This document shows, piece by piece, positions 1-9,897 of a stretch of DNA of 15,000 bases. The notes below the pieces were generated by a model. The model was not told the DNA's origin, did not search any database, and saw only the letters and a program-made list of their open reading frames with translations. The position numbers and the translations under genes are program-made. The stretch spans positions 47,501 through 62,500 of the forward strand of contig JAXCGZ010021126.1 in NCBI GenBank assembly GCA_037179515.1, given 5' to 3'. Position 1 is the stretch's first letter, and each line of letters begins with the position of its first letter. This stretch comes from Halocaridina rubra (lineage: Eukaryota; Arthropoda; Malacostraca; Decapoda; Atyidae).

Positions 1-30
1 TTTAAATATTTAATTTCTAATTAATTTCTG

Positions 31-830
31 TGATTACTTTTCTTTTTCCCACAGAAATTGTGTTGGCGACTCTTCCTACCCATTAAATTCTCTCCATATA
101 TATAATATATTAACTTCGAAATATTGGCCAATAATACCGATGATATATCCTTTCAATATTTTTCTATAATTTTCATGTATATACTGTATCTAAATGCACT
201 ATAAATTTATTCTTACTTTTCTGCTTTTTTTAAGTGTTTGCTCAATCTCTTTCTCAACATCTAATTTTTCTCAGATACATTTTCATACAAAAATTAGCCT
301 TTAAATGCTGATTTTTACTGTTTTTCTAAATATACCTTATGATTGATGAATGATTTGGTTTTACGTCACGAACTCCCTTTTCTACTAAGGGCTGGGATGG
401 CTGCCTTCTTGCGAAGGACTTGTTTTGGCAAATGTAATCGTTACCCTGAGTGTATGCCCGTGACGGGGCGCGAACTCTCGACCTTATATATAATTAAATT
501 ATGCATTTGTAAACATTTCTACATTTGTATATTCTCATTTTTCATGTGTAATTGTTTTGGTGAATCCCCTTTACAACATCTAACTGCTAACCAGCTTAGA
601 AACATTGTATTTTGCTAAATGAAATATCCTGATACACTACAGTATATTAATACATACATACATATACCTTGGCTGTTTCCCCCTTAAATATAAATCCTAA
701 TTTTTCATTAAAAAAATGAAATTTCTAACTAATATTTCTAGATTGTCTTCTTCTCATACATAACTGTGTTGGTGAATCTCTACTTAAATCCAAGTTTGTT
801 AACCATAGTCACTATATTCTACTTTTCAAG
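31..830 (+). repeat. Four diverged copies of a short spaced repeat
   Basis: A motif resembling aattgtgttggtgaatctc recurs at about 54-90, 233-270, 548-585 and 757-795, each after a pyrimidine-rich stretch. The copies at 233 and 548 also share the extension aacatctaa, and those at 54 and 233 share ttacttttct upstream. In one frame three copies read N-C-(V/F)-G-(D/E)-S, but only short open frames surround them and no domain is recognisable. The first copy follows a pyrimidine tract ending in CAG at 51-54, which resembles a splice acceptor. I read this as an old tandem or dispersed repeat; small exons are a weaker alternative. Spacing is irregular (about 180, 315 and 210 bp). Confidence 0.4.
354..483 (-). 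repeat. GC-richer island, possible tRNA-like repeat fragment
   Basis: This block is clearly more GC-rich than its surroundings. On the minus strand 460-483 reads gagagttcgcgccccgtcac, which resembles the T-arm and 3' acceptor half of a tRNA (consensus GGTTCGAATCCCCGTCAC), with several changes in the B box. No A box is found at the expected distance (484-530 is plain AT-rich sequence), so only a 3' half would remain. The rest of the block would then be SINE body. This rests on one degenerate motif. Confidence 0.25.
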
Positions 831-1925
831 GCTTTGCAAGAATTTAACGGTCTGTTTCTTGTACTCACCATTAGCAGTCTGCAAGTGTGAATATTCGTGT
901 TTCTTAACTATTTTCCAGAATTCTGAACCTTGAGATGTCTTTTATTTTGTAAGACATTTATTACTCAGGGCTGTTTGTTTAGGTCTATGGTCATCTCGAA
1001 AACACTGTAATAGATACATATAGTTAAATTGATTAGAGAAAGCTGTAACTTACAAGCCAAAGTGTAATACCTATGCATTAAATTTATTTTATTTTTTAGA
1101 TTTGAAAGTCTTTGTTGTATTCCTAACATTCATTCCCTATTTATCTTGATAGCAATATACAGAGAAGAAAATACTGTATAGTGCAACAAATTACAGAATG
1201 CTAAAGTATATACAAAACTTTAATAACTTAGAATTAATATTAAAAAAAAATACATTACTTTGCGAGTCATGTTTCACTTCTTGCTGTTCTTTTATGTTGA
1301 TCAGAAAAGGCGAGAAGTTAGGAAAGAACATAGATCACGGAGAGCTGCAATACAATAGGTCATATCTTATCATCTAAGAAAAATAAAAGCATTATTACCT
1401 AGCCAGTCACCTTCTCTATCCCTGCTATTCACATCATATAACCATTTATAAAATAATCTCAGTGTTTATATTACTTATGGGAATAAACTTTAAATTACTT
1501 TTCCAAACAGGGGGCATCATCCCCCAACCTCCCTTACCTAACCTATTGAAACTTAATATTATAAGGAAAATATGGGCTTAAGCGTCACAAATACCCCTGA
1601 TATTTGGGACTAAGTAACCATTATTATTTTTCTTATAAAATATCTAATATTTCCCTAACATACAAGCACCTCACAAATACTTTGAGAAAATCCTTATTAT
1701 TTTAGTACTGTGAAATTACCATGCATAAAATAAGGGCCATATGTACATACATATACACATGGCCTCATTCCTCCATGTAAGAGGATGGCAGAGCCAAGAA
1801 ACGTGCATTCACCACGATCCACACTTACCTCAACCACTCCTCTTAGCTCCCTGTAGATAAGGGGTTGCCATATTTCCACCCTTCCACTCTGCTTGGGTCA
1901 CCGACAAGGCAGGGGGGCGAGAATA
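831..1925. other. AT-rich stretch with no recognised feature
   Basis: No convincing gene, RNA or repeat is seen. The longest open frame is about 60 codons on the minus strand (1697-1879), with no recognisable motif. A small perfect hairpin (GGGGG, six-base loop, CCCCC) lies at 1510-1525. The end of the stretch (about 1740-1925) is less AT-rich than the rest. Confidence 0.6.
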
Positions 1926-1932
1926 TTCTAAA

Positions 1933-2337
1933 ATGAGGAATAGAGGCCATAGTATCATTTATTACACATTTAAATACAAAATACATCCCATCATCTTCCA
2001 ATGGGTGCAACACACAAAGATTGGTCAGGTCATAGGTCCCTTTGTCTGGGACCTTTCAAAAGAGAATAACATGAAGATGAAAAATACTACTGAGAAATTT
2101 AGCCATGATCTCGAAACTAGTGAAGATATCCAATCTCCTCCCTGTATGTGGAAGGACACACAATCTGGTTTCGATTTTCGTTATGACATTGACATTGAGG
2201 GGAAACGTGCTCAAATATGTCTGGAACATCATTTTAGCTACAAATTGGATCGGTCACAAAGCGTTAACGATACATTTTCACACCCTACTAAATGTAAACA
2301 AGCAGACGAAAATACAGAGTGGAAGACGCCATCTTAA
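1933..2337 (+). CDS. Unrecognised 134-codon open frame
   Basis: An ATG-to-TAA frame of 134 codons. I do not recognise the product. The predicted protein is hydrophilic, has no obvious signal peptide or membrane segment, and shows no catalytic motif. It starts IIYYTFKYKIHPIIF-like and then turns charged and polar, with only a few cysteines and histidines and no finger spacing. The region is somewhat less AT-rich than its neighbours, and a second overlapping frame (2105-2422) is also open, so low stop density from base composition may explain both. No promoter, splice partners or polyadenylation context could be tied to it. It may be chance, a single exon, or part of an unrecognised repeat next to the SINE-like head at 2434-2511. 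Confidence 0.15.
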   Translation: MRNRGHSIIYYTFKYKIHPIIFQWVQHTKIGQVIGPFVWDLSKENNMKMKNTTEKFSHDLETSEDIQSPPCMWKDTQSGFDFRYDIDIEGKRAQICLEHHFSYKLDRSQSVNDTFSHPTKCKQADENTEWKTPS

Positions 2338-2433
2338 GCACAGTTATGGAAATAATTACTTAGATTTGTTTGAGGTGTTGTGTGTCGCAATTAGACCCCA
2401 TTCAGAGGGGGATAGGTGCTGATCGGTTAACCC

Positions 2434-2511
2434 CCCTCGGGAGGATCACAGTTACGACTGTCAAACTGATTACCTTCATACTTGCGCGTTTTACCATTGA
2501 GCTACCGTGGG
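2434..2511 (-). mobile_element. tRNA-derived SINE-like head
   Basis: On the minus strand, positions 2504-2494 read TAGCTCAATGG, a typical RNA polymerase III A box / tRNA D-arm. The seven bases before it (CCCACGG) and CCGAGGG at the other end of a 78-base span are complementary at six of seven positions, as in a tRNA acceptor stem. The B box expected near 2443-2453 is badly degenerate and the anticodon arm does not fold, so this is a decayed tRNA-derived element rather than a working tRNA. A non-tRNA body may continue leftward towards 2340, but its end cannot be seen. Confidence 0.45.
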
Positions 2512-2539
2512 CCTAGACTGACGTATGAAATGTGAGTAG

Positions 2540-2820
2540 CATTAGCCATCTAGATAATATATAATGTGTTAGGCTATCCACGTGGTCACAAGCAAACACT
2601 GAAATATGTCCACTTCTCAATATTTTAAAATGCAATCTTATAATGACAGTAAAGAGACCATATTATTCTTTCAGGTAATAAGAGACGATGTCCATTGATA
2701 AATAAATATAAACTGAATTAGAAAGCAATTCATTTCTACGATGTTTTTGTATTTTTTTGTATTTATTTAAATATTTTATTGCAGTTGAATATTTGCATTA
2801 ATGACCAATGTAATTTGATG
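2540..2820. other. AT-rich stretch, nothing recognised
   Basis: No open frame, RNA gene or clear repeat. The sequence is AT-rich with several poly-T and poly-A runs. Confidence 0.6.
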
Positions 2821-2936
2821 TATTATTATTATTATTATTATTATTATTAGTAGTAGTAGTAGTAGTAGTAGTATTTTTATTATTATTATTATTATTATTA
2901 TTAGTATTTTTATTATTATTATTATTATTATTATTA
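2821..2936 (+). repeat. Compound trinucleotide microsatellite (ATT)n-(TAG)n-(ATT)n
   Basis: ATT repeats run from 2821, switch to a TAG run of about eight units near 2849-2872, then return to ATT with two TTTTT interruptions. The isoleucine- and leucine-rich minus-strand open frame here is a by-product of the repeat. Confidence 0.95.
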
Positions 2937-2939
2937 AAT

Positions 2940-4462
2940 ATATCATATGTATTAAAAAAAATGGAAACAAACAGACGACATAATCAGTGCGAATACCGCC
3001 ATCTTACGAGATATTAGAGATATGAAAAGAACTAATATGTGTGGGAGTTATTTTACCTCTTTCCTTATTTTCGTTTTTTTTTTTTTTGTCATTGTGCGCA
3101 TTATGCGATTTATTTCAACCTTTACAAATTTACGTTAAAGTAAAAAGAAAACCGTAAGTTTACGTAATTCAATGTTTTAGTATTTTAGATTTGATATTTT
3201 TTTGCTTAATGTGCGACATGCATATGCAAAAGATTAATAATATGGAAAATAAAAAATAAATAAAGAAAATATCATCTCATTTTTTAACTGGGAGTAAACT
3301 AACCCAGCCAAGCCTATTAGACAATAAATTTAATGGGTTTTTACCTTGGGGTGTGAATGTATAAATTTACCATAATTTCATCAATTTGTTTCGTAACTGG
3401 AGGTTAACCTAGCTGACGTAGCCCAATATTATATATTTTATGGAATTTTTCCTATACGTCGGTATGAAAGTAAACAGTTACCTCTTTATCTTTTATTTTA
3501 CCCAATGTTACACCCTATTAGTGTAAATTTTGAGTGGTATAGATTTTTACTGTATAAATACAGCACTAAGAAATTTCAGGTTTTGAAGATTGTTTACATT
3601 ATGTGAGCCCCTTGATGAGAAAGTGTGGCAAGAATTAGTGTTGGCATTGTCTTTCTGGTATCTGTAGGTTATAATAGGTATTGTCCTTATGGTATAAAAT
3701 TATATAAGTACCTGAATCCTAATCAAAATAGGTTATTAACGTACACAGTTCTCTTTTCGATTACATGAATAAAATACTAATTAGTTTTGCTATTATACTG
3801 CTTTTGATTAAGTTAAGAAGTAATTATGTGCTCATTTCAGTCAAAATAAAAAAAAAATATATCCCCTCCCCTCTCAGAGAAGAGTGTATGCTCTCAATTT
3901 GGTATAGAATTTTATACATTAGGATAGAAAGATGTTATGACTGTTAGTAAGGGTCCATCTTAGTCATGGACAATATCAACCCCAAATCAGACAGCAGTTT
4001 TAGAGTTCAAGTTGCCAAAATGCAAAAGAGCATTCTTTTAGCATACAGTACAGTATCTATGAAATCATTGGTTTTTATTACTAGATTATGTTGGCGTAGT
4101 TTAATTTTATTGGGTTTCATATGAAAGAGGTCTATATGAGGTGCTGATGCTATATGAGCTCTGTATACAGTTTTTATAGATTTTTATAAGATGTTTATGA
4201 GGTTTGCTATTTTTTTATATATTCACATGGTATACTTGTGTGCTGTATTGGTAGCGTATATAACTTGCCATGTTAGCTAACATTGCTTTGTATTCTGGCC
4301 TCTGTGAACTGAATACAGCTGAATTTGCCAGCTTTATGCTCTTTTCAGAGCAATTTACATGCTTTGAAAGGGATAAGTTTAAGGTTTTATGATTCCTACA
4401 ATTTATAAAGAGAAGTACAAAATGAAAAGCATTGATACAGTAGTAGAATAAATTGTTGTAAG

Positions 4463-4463
<1 letters not shown>
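2940..4463. other. AT-rich stretch without genes
   Basis: No supported gene. A weak direct duplication of about 70 bp is visible: segments starting with aactgg at 3286 and 3395 continue through similar taaccta/cagcc and tggaatttttcc-like sequence, 109 bp apart. The 60-codon frame at 3765-3947 is hydrophobic at its start but has no recognisable motif and looks like chance. Confidence 0.55.

Positions 4464-4523
<60 letters not shown>
4464..4523 (+). repeat. (ATT)20 microsatellite
   Basis: Twenty uninterrupted ATT units, followed by a short A-run near 4543-4555. The poly-isoleucine minus-strand frame across it is a repeat artefact. Confidence 0.97.
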
Positions 4524-4524
<1 letters not shown>

Positions 4525-4525
4525 C

Positions 4526-5180
4526 ATATTGGTGCATTTTTGAAAAAAAAAAAAAACTAAACAACTCCGTTTCAGTGCCATGCAAAGAATTAACGTGAGA
4601 AGCAAACTGATAAAAGTTCAGTCTCTATGAGTCCGATCAGTATTGTAACTGAAGTCAGAATGAGGTTAGTACTCACTAAGATAATTTTTGTTATGAGGAT
4701 GTTGTGACTGTTGTCAAGCAAGGAAAGTTACGTTTGCAGATGTATGATTACAGTTTACACTGCAAATGACAGATCAAATACTGTATATGGATGAATATTT
4801 CTGTTAATTGGTTGTTGCTGGCCATACCAGGTAAGAGCAAATCGGACTAGGTGGTTTATGTGTACATTTTAGTATATAACACAACAGTTACCTTAGGTGA
4901 AGGAGAGATAATACTGTAAGGGAATAAAAGATTTATGTTATAATGTTATCATTAACATATCCATGTAAGGAAAAGATAGGTTAGGCAAGGATTGTATTGA
5001 ATATAACCTGTTAATCTACTGTTTTGTATAGCCAAAATGCTTTTATCTGTATAAAATACAGTAATTAAATGTACGTCACTTCTGTTTGGGTTAAAGTCTT
5101 ACTGTATTGAAGTAATACTTGATGATTTACTGAAAACTAGAATATATAAATGTAAAACTATGAATGTAGGAAGTACAGGT
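4526..5180. other. AT-rich stretch, nothing recognised
   Basis: No open frame of useful length and no RNA or transposon motif. It runs into the decaying left edge of the minisatellite that begins near 5187. Confidence 0.6.
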
Positions 5181-5186
5181 ATACAT

Positions 5187-5850
5187 AACCAAGGTGCCGT
5201 ACAGAAGAAGAACAGTAAACAAGAGATGCAAACGTTGAAATGTATAAAGGACTTCTAAACCCTAGATGTTGCGTAGATGAAGAGAGATAGAATCAAGAAA
5301 TGCAATAAGACTAAGGAATGCCAAGAGACGAATGACCTATAAAACCAAGGTGTACTATAAGAGGGGAGAAATGAAATCAAGGGATTCAAAAGATATACAA
5401 AGAGACGAATGACTTATAAAACCAAGGTGTACTATGAGAGGGGAGAAATGGAATCAAGGGATTCATAAGATATGCAAAGACGAATGCCCTATAAAACCAA
5501 GGTTTACTATAAAAAGAGAGAAATGGAATCAAGGGTTTCATAAGATATGCAAAGAGACGAATGGCATAAAACCAAGGTGTGCTATAAGAGGGGAGAAATG
5601 CAATCAAGGGATTCATAAGCAGAAAGGTATAGCTATAGACTAATTGTAAAGCTTGGGTGTTCTACAGAATAGAAAAAGTAAAGCAAGGATGCAAGGGTAG
5701 GAGCGTATAACATACATAACCAAGATGTAGTATAAGAGAAGATCCAAAGTGCATTATAAGAGAAGAAGAAAGAAGTAGATTCAAAAGGAATTTAAAAGTA
5801 GGAATGAATGAAAATATGACGTCAAGGTGTTTTATAAGACAGACCTGAAA
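5187..5850 (+). repeat. Decaying ~77-bp minisatellite array
   Basis: The core aaccaaggtgtactataag recurs with anchors at about 5187, 5258, 5343, 5420, 5495, 5570, 5649, 5718 and 5820. The central four units (unit starts 5327, 5404, 5479 and 5556 when anchored on gacgaatg) are 75-77 bp long and very alike, carrying agaggggagaaatgg, aatcaagggattcataag and gatatgcaaagagacg blocks. Units on both sides are increasingly diverged and irregular in length. The short open frames on both strands (5386-5616 minus, 5434-5643 plus) simply translate the repeat; because 77 is not a multiple of three they change frame between units, so they are not likely proteins. Confidence 0.85.
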
Positions 5851-5859
5851 TGCCAAGTC

Positions 5860-6633
5860 TTACTTTCCAGGTGTAGAAATCGAGTTTTAATATGAAACAT
5901 TGGAAAATTAGGCTTAACCTTCCTTATATACTTAAAGAAGGAAATTTGAAAATGACATTCTCATGATGTTGGTTAAATTTTTATGATATTTATATTTATT
6001 CACTTAATTTTTTTTTTAATATTTAGTAAATGCAGATTTTTTTTGCATTTATTATTTTCTTGTAAACCAATTCTACAAAAAAGAAAAGAAAACAGGAGCA
6101 TTTGTTAGGAACACTTTCTTCTTTTACATATTATAAACACAGATAAGTAAAGAAATGGATGAATATGTGTAAAAAAATAAATAAATTGTAAAGAAGAATC
6201 AAATACCATGACATGAGTAAAAATATTTGGCCACAAAGGATACTTTGATTTGTAAAGATAGTAATATATATATAAATAAATAAATGAAATTTAACTAAAA
6301 GAAATTGAATATTTGTGGTTCGCCTTTGCCTTTGTGTATTTATTTATTTGTTATTTATATATATTTTATTTATATATATTATATTTTAAATGTGAATGAA
6401 GTCTCGGTTTTAAAAGATCAGCGGGTGTGTTTGACGAATAAAAAAGACATAATACATTAGTATTTTATATCATATTATGAATGTATTTTGTACTGGTTTA
6501 TATGTCTCAAGGAATGTAGGAGGATGTATTTATTTGTGCATTTGTTAGTGCTTAATGTGTTTTATAAATTCTTCAATTGTGTATTTCTATTTTAGAGTTT
6601 TTAATGTACTTTCTACTTGCTAATTTCCTGATA
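5860..6633. other. Very AT-rich stretch without genes
   Basis: No gene seen. It contains A- and T-runs and two AT-rich blocks, about 6258-6290 and 6335-6385, built of TAAATAAATAAAT and its complement, which could pair imperfectly. The block near 6300-6330 and 6405-6450 is less simple but matches nothing I recognise. Confidence 0.55.
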
Positions 6634-6747
<114 letters not shown>

Positions 6748-6796
6748 GAAGTAAGATGGATGGGTTCTAATCAAGGCGAGGATATGAGCATCCTTA

Positions 6797-6806
6797 CCCC
6801 CCCCCC
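6797..6806 (+). repeat. C10 homopolymer run
   Basis: Ten consecutive C residues between the ATT and CA microsatellites, in a short unique segment of about 90 bp. Confidence 0.95.
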
Positions 6807-6839
6807 AGTTTATTTGTTCTTACTCCTGTATACATACTT

Positions 6840-6840
<1 letters not shown>

Positions 6841-6913
<73 letters not shown>
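6841..6913 (+). repeat. (CA)36 microsatellite abutting the LINE 5' end
   Basis: About 36 perfect CA units. The first LINE-derived codons begin directly after it at 6914, so the 5' boundary of copy A is at this microsatellite. In the sense direction of the element, copy B also has CA-rich sequence at its 5' end. Confidence 0.97.
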
Positions 6914-6916
<3 letters not shown>

Positions 6917-7048
6917 TTGCAAGAGGCAAGAAGGTTAAATGATGAAAGAAATGAAGAAGAGAAGAAAAATTTTCGTTACAGAGTACTTCCAGACAAAGGG
7001 GAGATAAAGAAGATAATGACAGAAGATCAGGGGATGGGGCCTCATTAA
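6914..7048 (+). pseudogene. C-terminal end of LINE ORF1 (fragment)
   Basis: In frame 2 the bases after the CA tract read as a charged segment of 44 codons (LLQEARRLNDERN, then EEEKKNFRYRVLPDK, then GEIKKIM) ending at TAA 7046-7048. Its amino-acid make-up, its position directly before the endonuclease and its end exactly where the endonuclease begins suggest the C-terminus of the ORF1 nucleic-acid-binding protein. The N-terminal bulk is lost in the truncation, so no zinc knuckle, coiled coil or RRM can be checked. It overlaps the ORF2 frame by about 90 bases in the -1 register. Copy B lacks this region, so there is no second copy in the window for comparison. Confidence 0.5.
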
Positions 7049-9873
7049 GACTGTTATACACAAATGCTGATGGATTAGCTGGTAAGGCATTAGAATTAAA
7101 AGATAGGATTCACAACAGTAAGGCAGATATAGTAGCAATTACAGAGACTAAGTTGAGTGAGGACATAAACAGTGTCACAGTTTTTCCTAAGGGCTTCAGA
7201 ATACTAAGGGTTGAAAGATGTGAGAGGACTGGTGGAGGGATAGCACTGCTCATAAGTGAGAGGATTCAAGTTGAAGAAATAAACTTGGCTATAGAAAGTG
7301 AGTTCAGGGAATTTCTTGTTGCTCGCATAAATACTGGGTCAGAGAGCATTATAATAACTGTTGTATACAACCCACCAAGGAACCAAAATAGGCTTGAAAT
7401 TTATGAGGAAAGTCATATAGGTACTATTGAAGTCATAAACTCAGTTGTTAACATGGCACGGGAGAAAAAATGTAGGATTTTGATTATGGGAGACTTTAAT
7501 CATAAAGAGATAGATTGGATAAATCTTGACCCACACAGTGGTGAGGACTCATTCGGGGCAAGATTCCTAGATTGCGTACAAGGGAATTTCCTACACCAAC
7601 ATGTAATGGAACCAACAAGGGCCAGGGGTGGGGATGAGCCATCACTACTTGATCTAGTGTTCACAGATAATGTGTTGGATATTGAAAATATTGAGTATGA
7701 ACCACCAATTGGAAAGAGTGACCATTGTGTGTTGTTGATGGAGTATATCATTGAAGATATTCTTCCTGAGAGTAGAGGCACTGAGGACATGAGGAGGAAC
7801 TATCCGAAAGGAGATTACATCAAAATGAATGAGCTTTTTGCAGTTATTGACTGGAGAACCTTATTTTACAACAAATCTGTACAAGAAATGTATGACATCT
7901 TTTGTGAGAAATATGGGAAGATAGTAGATTGTTGCATACCTGTCACCAAAGTAGGTGTAATTCATGCCAGAGAGAAATGGTTCGATAATGGGTGTAAAAG
8001 AGCTAAGGAGTGGAGAGACAAATGCTGGAAAAGGTATAGGAGGAGAAAAAACATAAATGCCTGGCAAACCTACAAAAGAGCAAGAAATGACTACCTAAGT
8101 AAAAGGAGAGAGGCAGAGAGAGATTATGAGAAGGACATCACCAGGAAGGCTAAAGAAAATCCCAAGCTTTTCCACAGCTTTATCAGAGGAAAACTGAAGG
8201 TAAAAGAACAGGTTTTAAGGCTAAAGAGAGCGGATGGAAGCATCACTGAGACGGATGAAGAGATCTGCAAAGAATTGAACAAGGAGTTTCAGTCAGTATT
8301 TACAGTAGAAAATACCCCACCCCCTCAGATTGCAGTGATAGAAGCTCAAGGGCCGGTATTAGAGAACATCAACCTTACAGCCACAGAGGTATGCAAAGCG
8401 CTGATGGATTTAGATGTTCATAAAGCTACAGGTCCTGATGACATATCCCCTCATGTGCTTAAAAAATGCGCAAACACAATATCAGTGGCACTAAGTATCA
8501 TATTTAAGGAGTCACTGGAGTCGGGGGAGATTCCAAGATGCTGGAAACAAGCAAATGTGATACCTATCTTCAAAAAGGGAAGGAGGGATACGGCTCTGAA
8601 CTATAGACCAGTTTCCTTGACCAGCATAGTTTGCAAAGTTATGGAGAATCTACTAAGGAAACATATCTCTCTTCACTTGGAATCCTTCAACTTTTTGTCA
8701 GTGAGGCAACATGGCTTCAGAGAAGGTAGATCAACAGTAACAAACTTATTAGAATTTTATGATGAGGTAAGCCAAATCTTACAGGAAAGAGAGGGCTGGG
8801 CAGATTGCATATTCCTAGACTTCCAGAAAGCGTTTGACACTGTTCCACATGGGAGACTTATTAGGAAGCTGCAATCAATGGCTAGAATAGGTGGAAATGT
8901 TTTGGAATGGATAAAAACTTACTTAGAAGGAAGGGAACAGAGGGTTAGAGTAAGACACTCAGTGTCTGAATGGAGAAGAGTTGGTAGTGGAGTTCCACAG
9001 GGTTCAGTTTTAGGGCCACTTTTGTTCCTTGTATATGTAAATGACCTACCAGAGTCTGTAAATTCATCCATGAATATGTTTGCAGATGATGCAAAGATTG
9101 TGAAGAAAATAAAAAACGAGAACAATGGTAGAGAACTTCAGGAGGATCTAAATAATCTGCATGAGTGGTCAGAAAAGTGGCTAATGAAATTCAATACTTC
9201 AAAATGTAAGGTAATGAGAATGGGTACAAGTGCAAGAAGGCCCAAGCTTGACTACTCGGTGGCTGGAGTACAACTTCAAGAGACAGAAAATGAGAGAGAC
9301 CTAGGAGTAAACATACTGGCAGATTTGTCTCCAGAAATACATATAAATGGCATAGTAAGGGCAGCATATGCATTCTTATCAAATGTAAGGGTAGCCTTCA
9401 AGCACATGGACTAGGAAATGTTCAGAAATATTTATGTAACCTATGTGAGGCCAAAACTCGAATATACAGCCCCCTTTTGGAATCCGCTCTTGAAAAAGCA
9501 CATAGCTAAGCTTGAAAAAGTTCAAAGACATGCCACGAAACTGGTGCCAGAAATACGCAATCTCAGTTATGATGAGAGGCTGAGGGAATTAGACTTACCA
9601 TCACTCGAAGCTAGAAGAGTAAGGGGGGATATGGTGACAGTCTTTAAATTCCTTCATGGTTATGATAGAGTGGATAGGGATCGATATTTCGATATGGCTG
9701 GCTCTAGAACTAGAGGTCATAGTTTGAAGCTTCGTAAGAAAACTTCTTTGCAGGATGTAAGGAAATAGTTTTTCAGTGTAAGAGTAGTTGATAATTGGAA
9801 TTGGCTAAGCGAGGAGGTAGTTAATGCTATCTCAATCCATAGTTTTAAGGACAGGTATGATAAGTATGACTAA
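6955..9873 (+). pseudogene. LINE ORF2, copy A: endonuclease-reverse transcriptase, two stops
   Basis: The element's replication protein: it nicks target DNA and reverse-transcribes the LINE RNA there. The frame is open from 6955 (after TGA 6952-6954). The endonuclease starts at about 7045 (LRLLYTNADGL), with ITETK and its catalytic Glu at 7144, GDFN at 7489-7500 and SDH at 7717-7725. The reverse transcriptase shows LDFQKAFD at 8815-8838, GVPQGSVLGP from 8989 and the catalytic FADD at 9079-9090. A C-terminal domain (KLEKVQRHATKL, YDERLRELDLPSLE) follows. TAG at 9412-9414 replaces the AAG of copy B, and a second TAG at 9766-9768 is shared with copy B; reading continues in frame through FFSVRVVDNWNWL to TAA 9871-9873. 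The first in-frame ATG is at 7453, inside the endonuclease; TTG 7153 is not a credible start. About 940 codons from the endonuclease on is normal for the family. Confidence 0.92.
6967..6973 (+). promoter_or_regulatory. Candidate -1 ribosomal frameshift heptamer in ORF1/ORF2 overlap
   Basis: The heptamer AAATTTT is split by the ORF1 frame as A AAT TTT, the canonical X XXY YYZ slippery arrangement. A one-base backward slip moves ribosomes from frame 2 (ORF1) to frame 1 (ORF2), which is open from 6955. ORF2 has no ATG before 7453. A short hairpin (CTTCC with GGGAG) can be drawn a dozen bases downstream but is weak, and no pseudoknot was found by eye. This is inference from one degraded copy. Confidence 0.35.
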
Positions 9874-9897
9874 GTCTAAAATGGAAGCGATCAGGAG

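Noticed and set aside
38..54. Splice acceptor-like pyrimidine tract ending in CAG
   Set aside because: Such tracts are common in AT/T-rich DNA, and the frames after it close quickly or code nothing recognisable; no exon can be supported.
1530..1550. Arthropod TTAGG telomere-type repeat (cctaacct)
   Set aside because: Fewer than two units; a chance match.
5327..5622. CRISPR-like array
   Set aside because: The whole 75-77 bp unit is conserved with no constant-repeat/variable-spacer division, and the setting is eukaryotic; it is a minisatellite.
6258..6385. Hairpin from TAAATAAATAAAT blocks
   Set aside because: Simple AT-rich words pair by composition; the match is broken and nothing suggests function.
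7500..7790. Minus-strand open frame of 96 codons, and similar ones inside both LINE copies
   Set aside because: They lie antisense to intact ORF2 coding sequence, and several recur in both copies because the DNA is the same; they are shadows.
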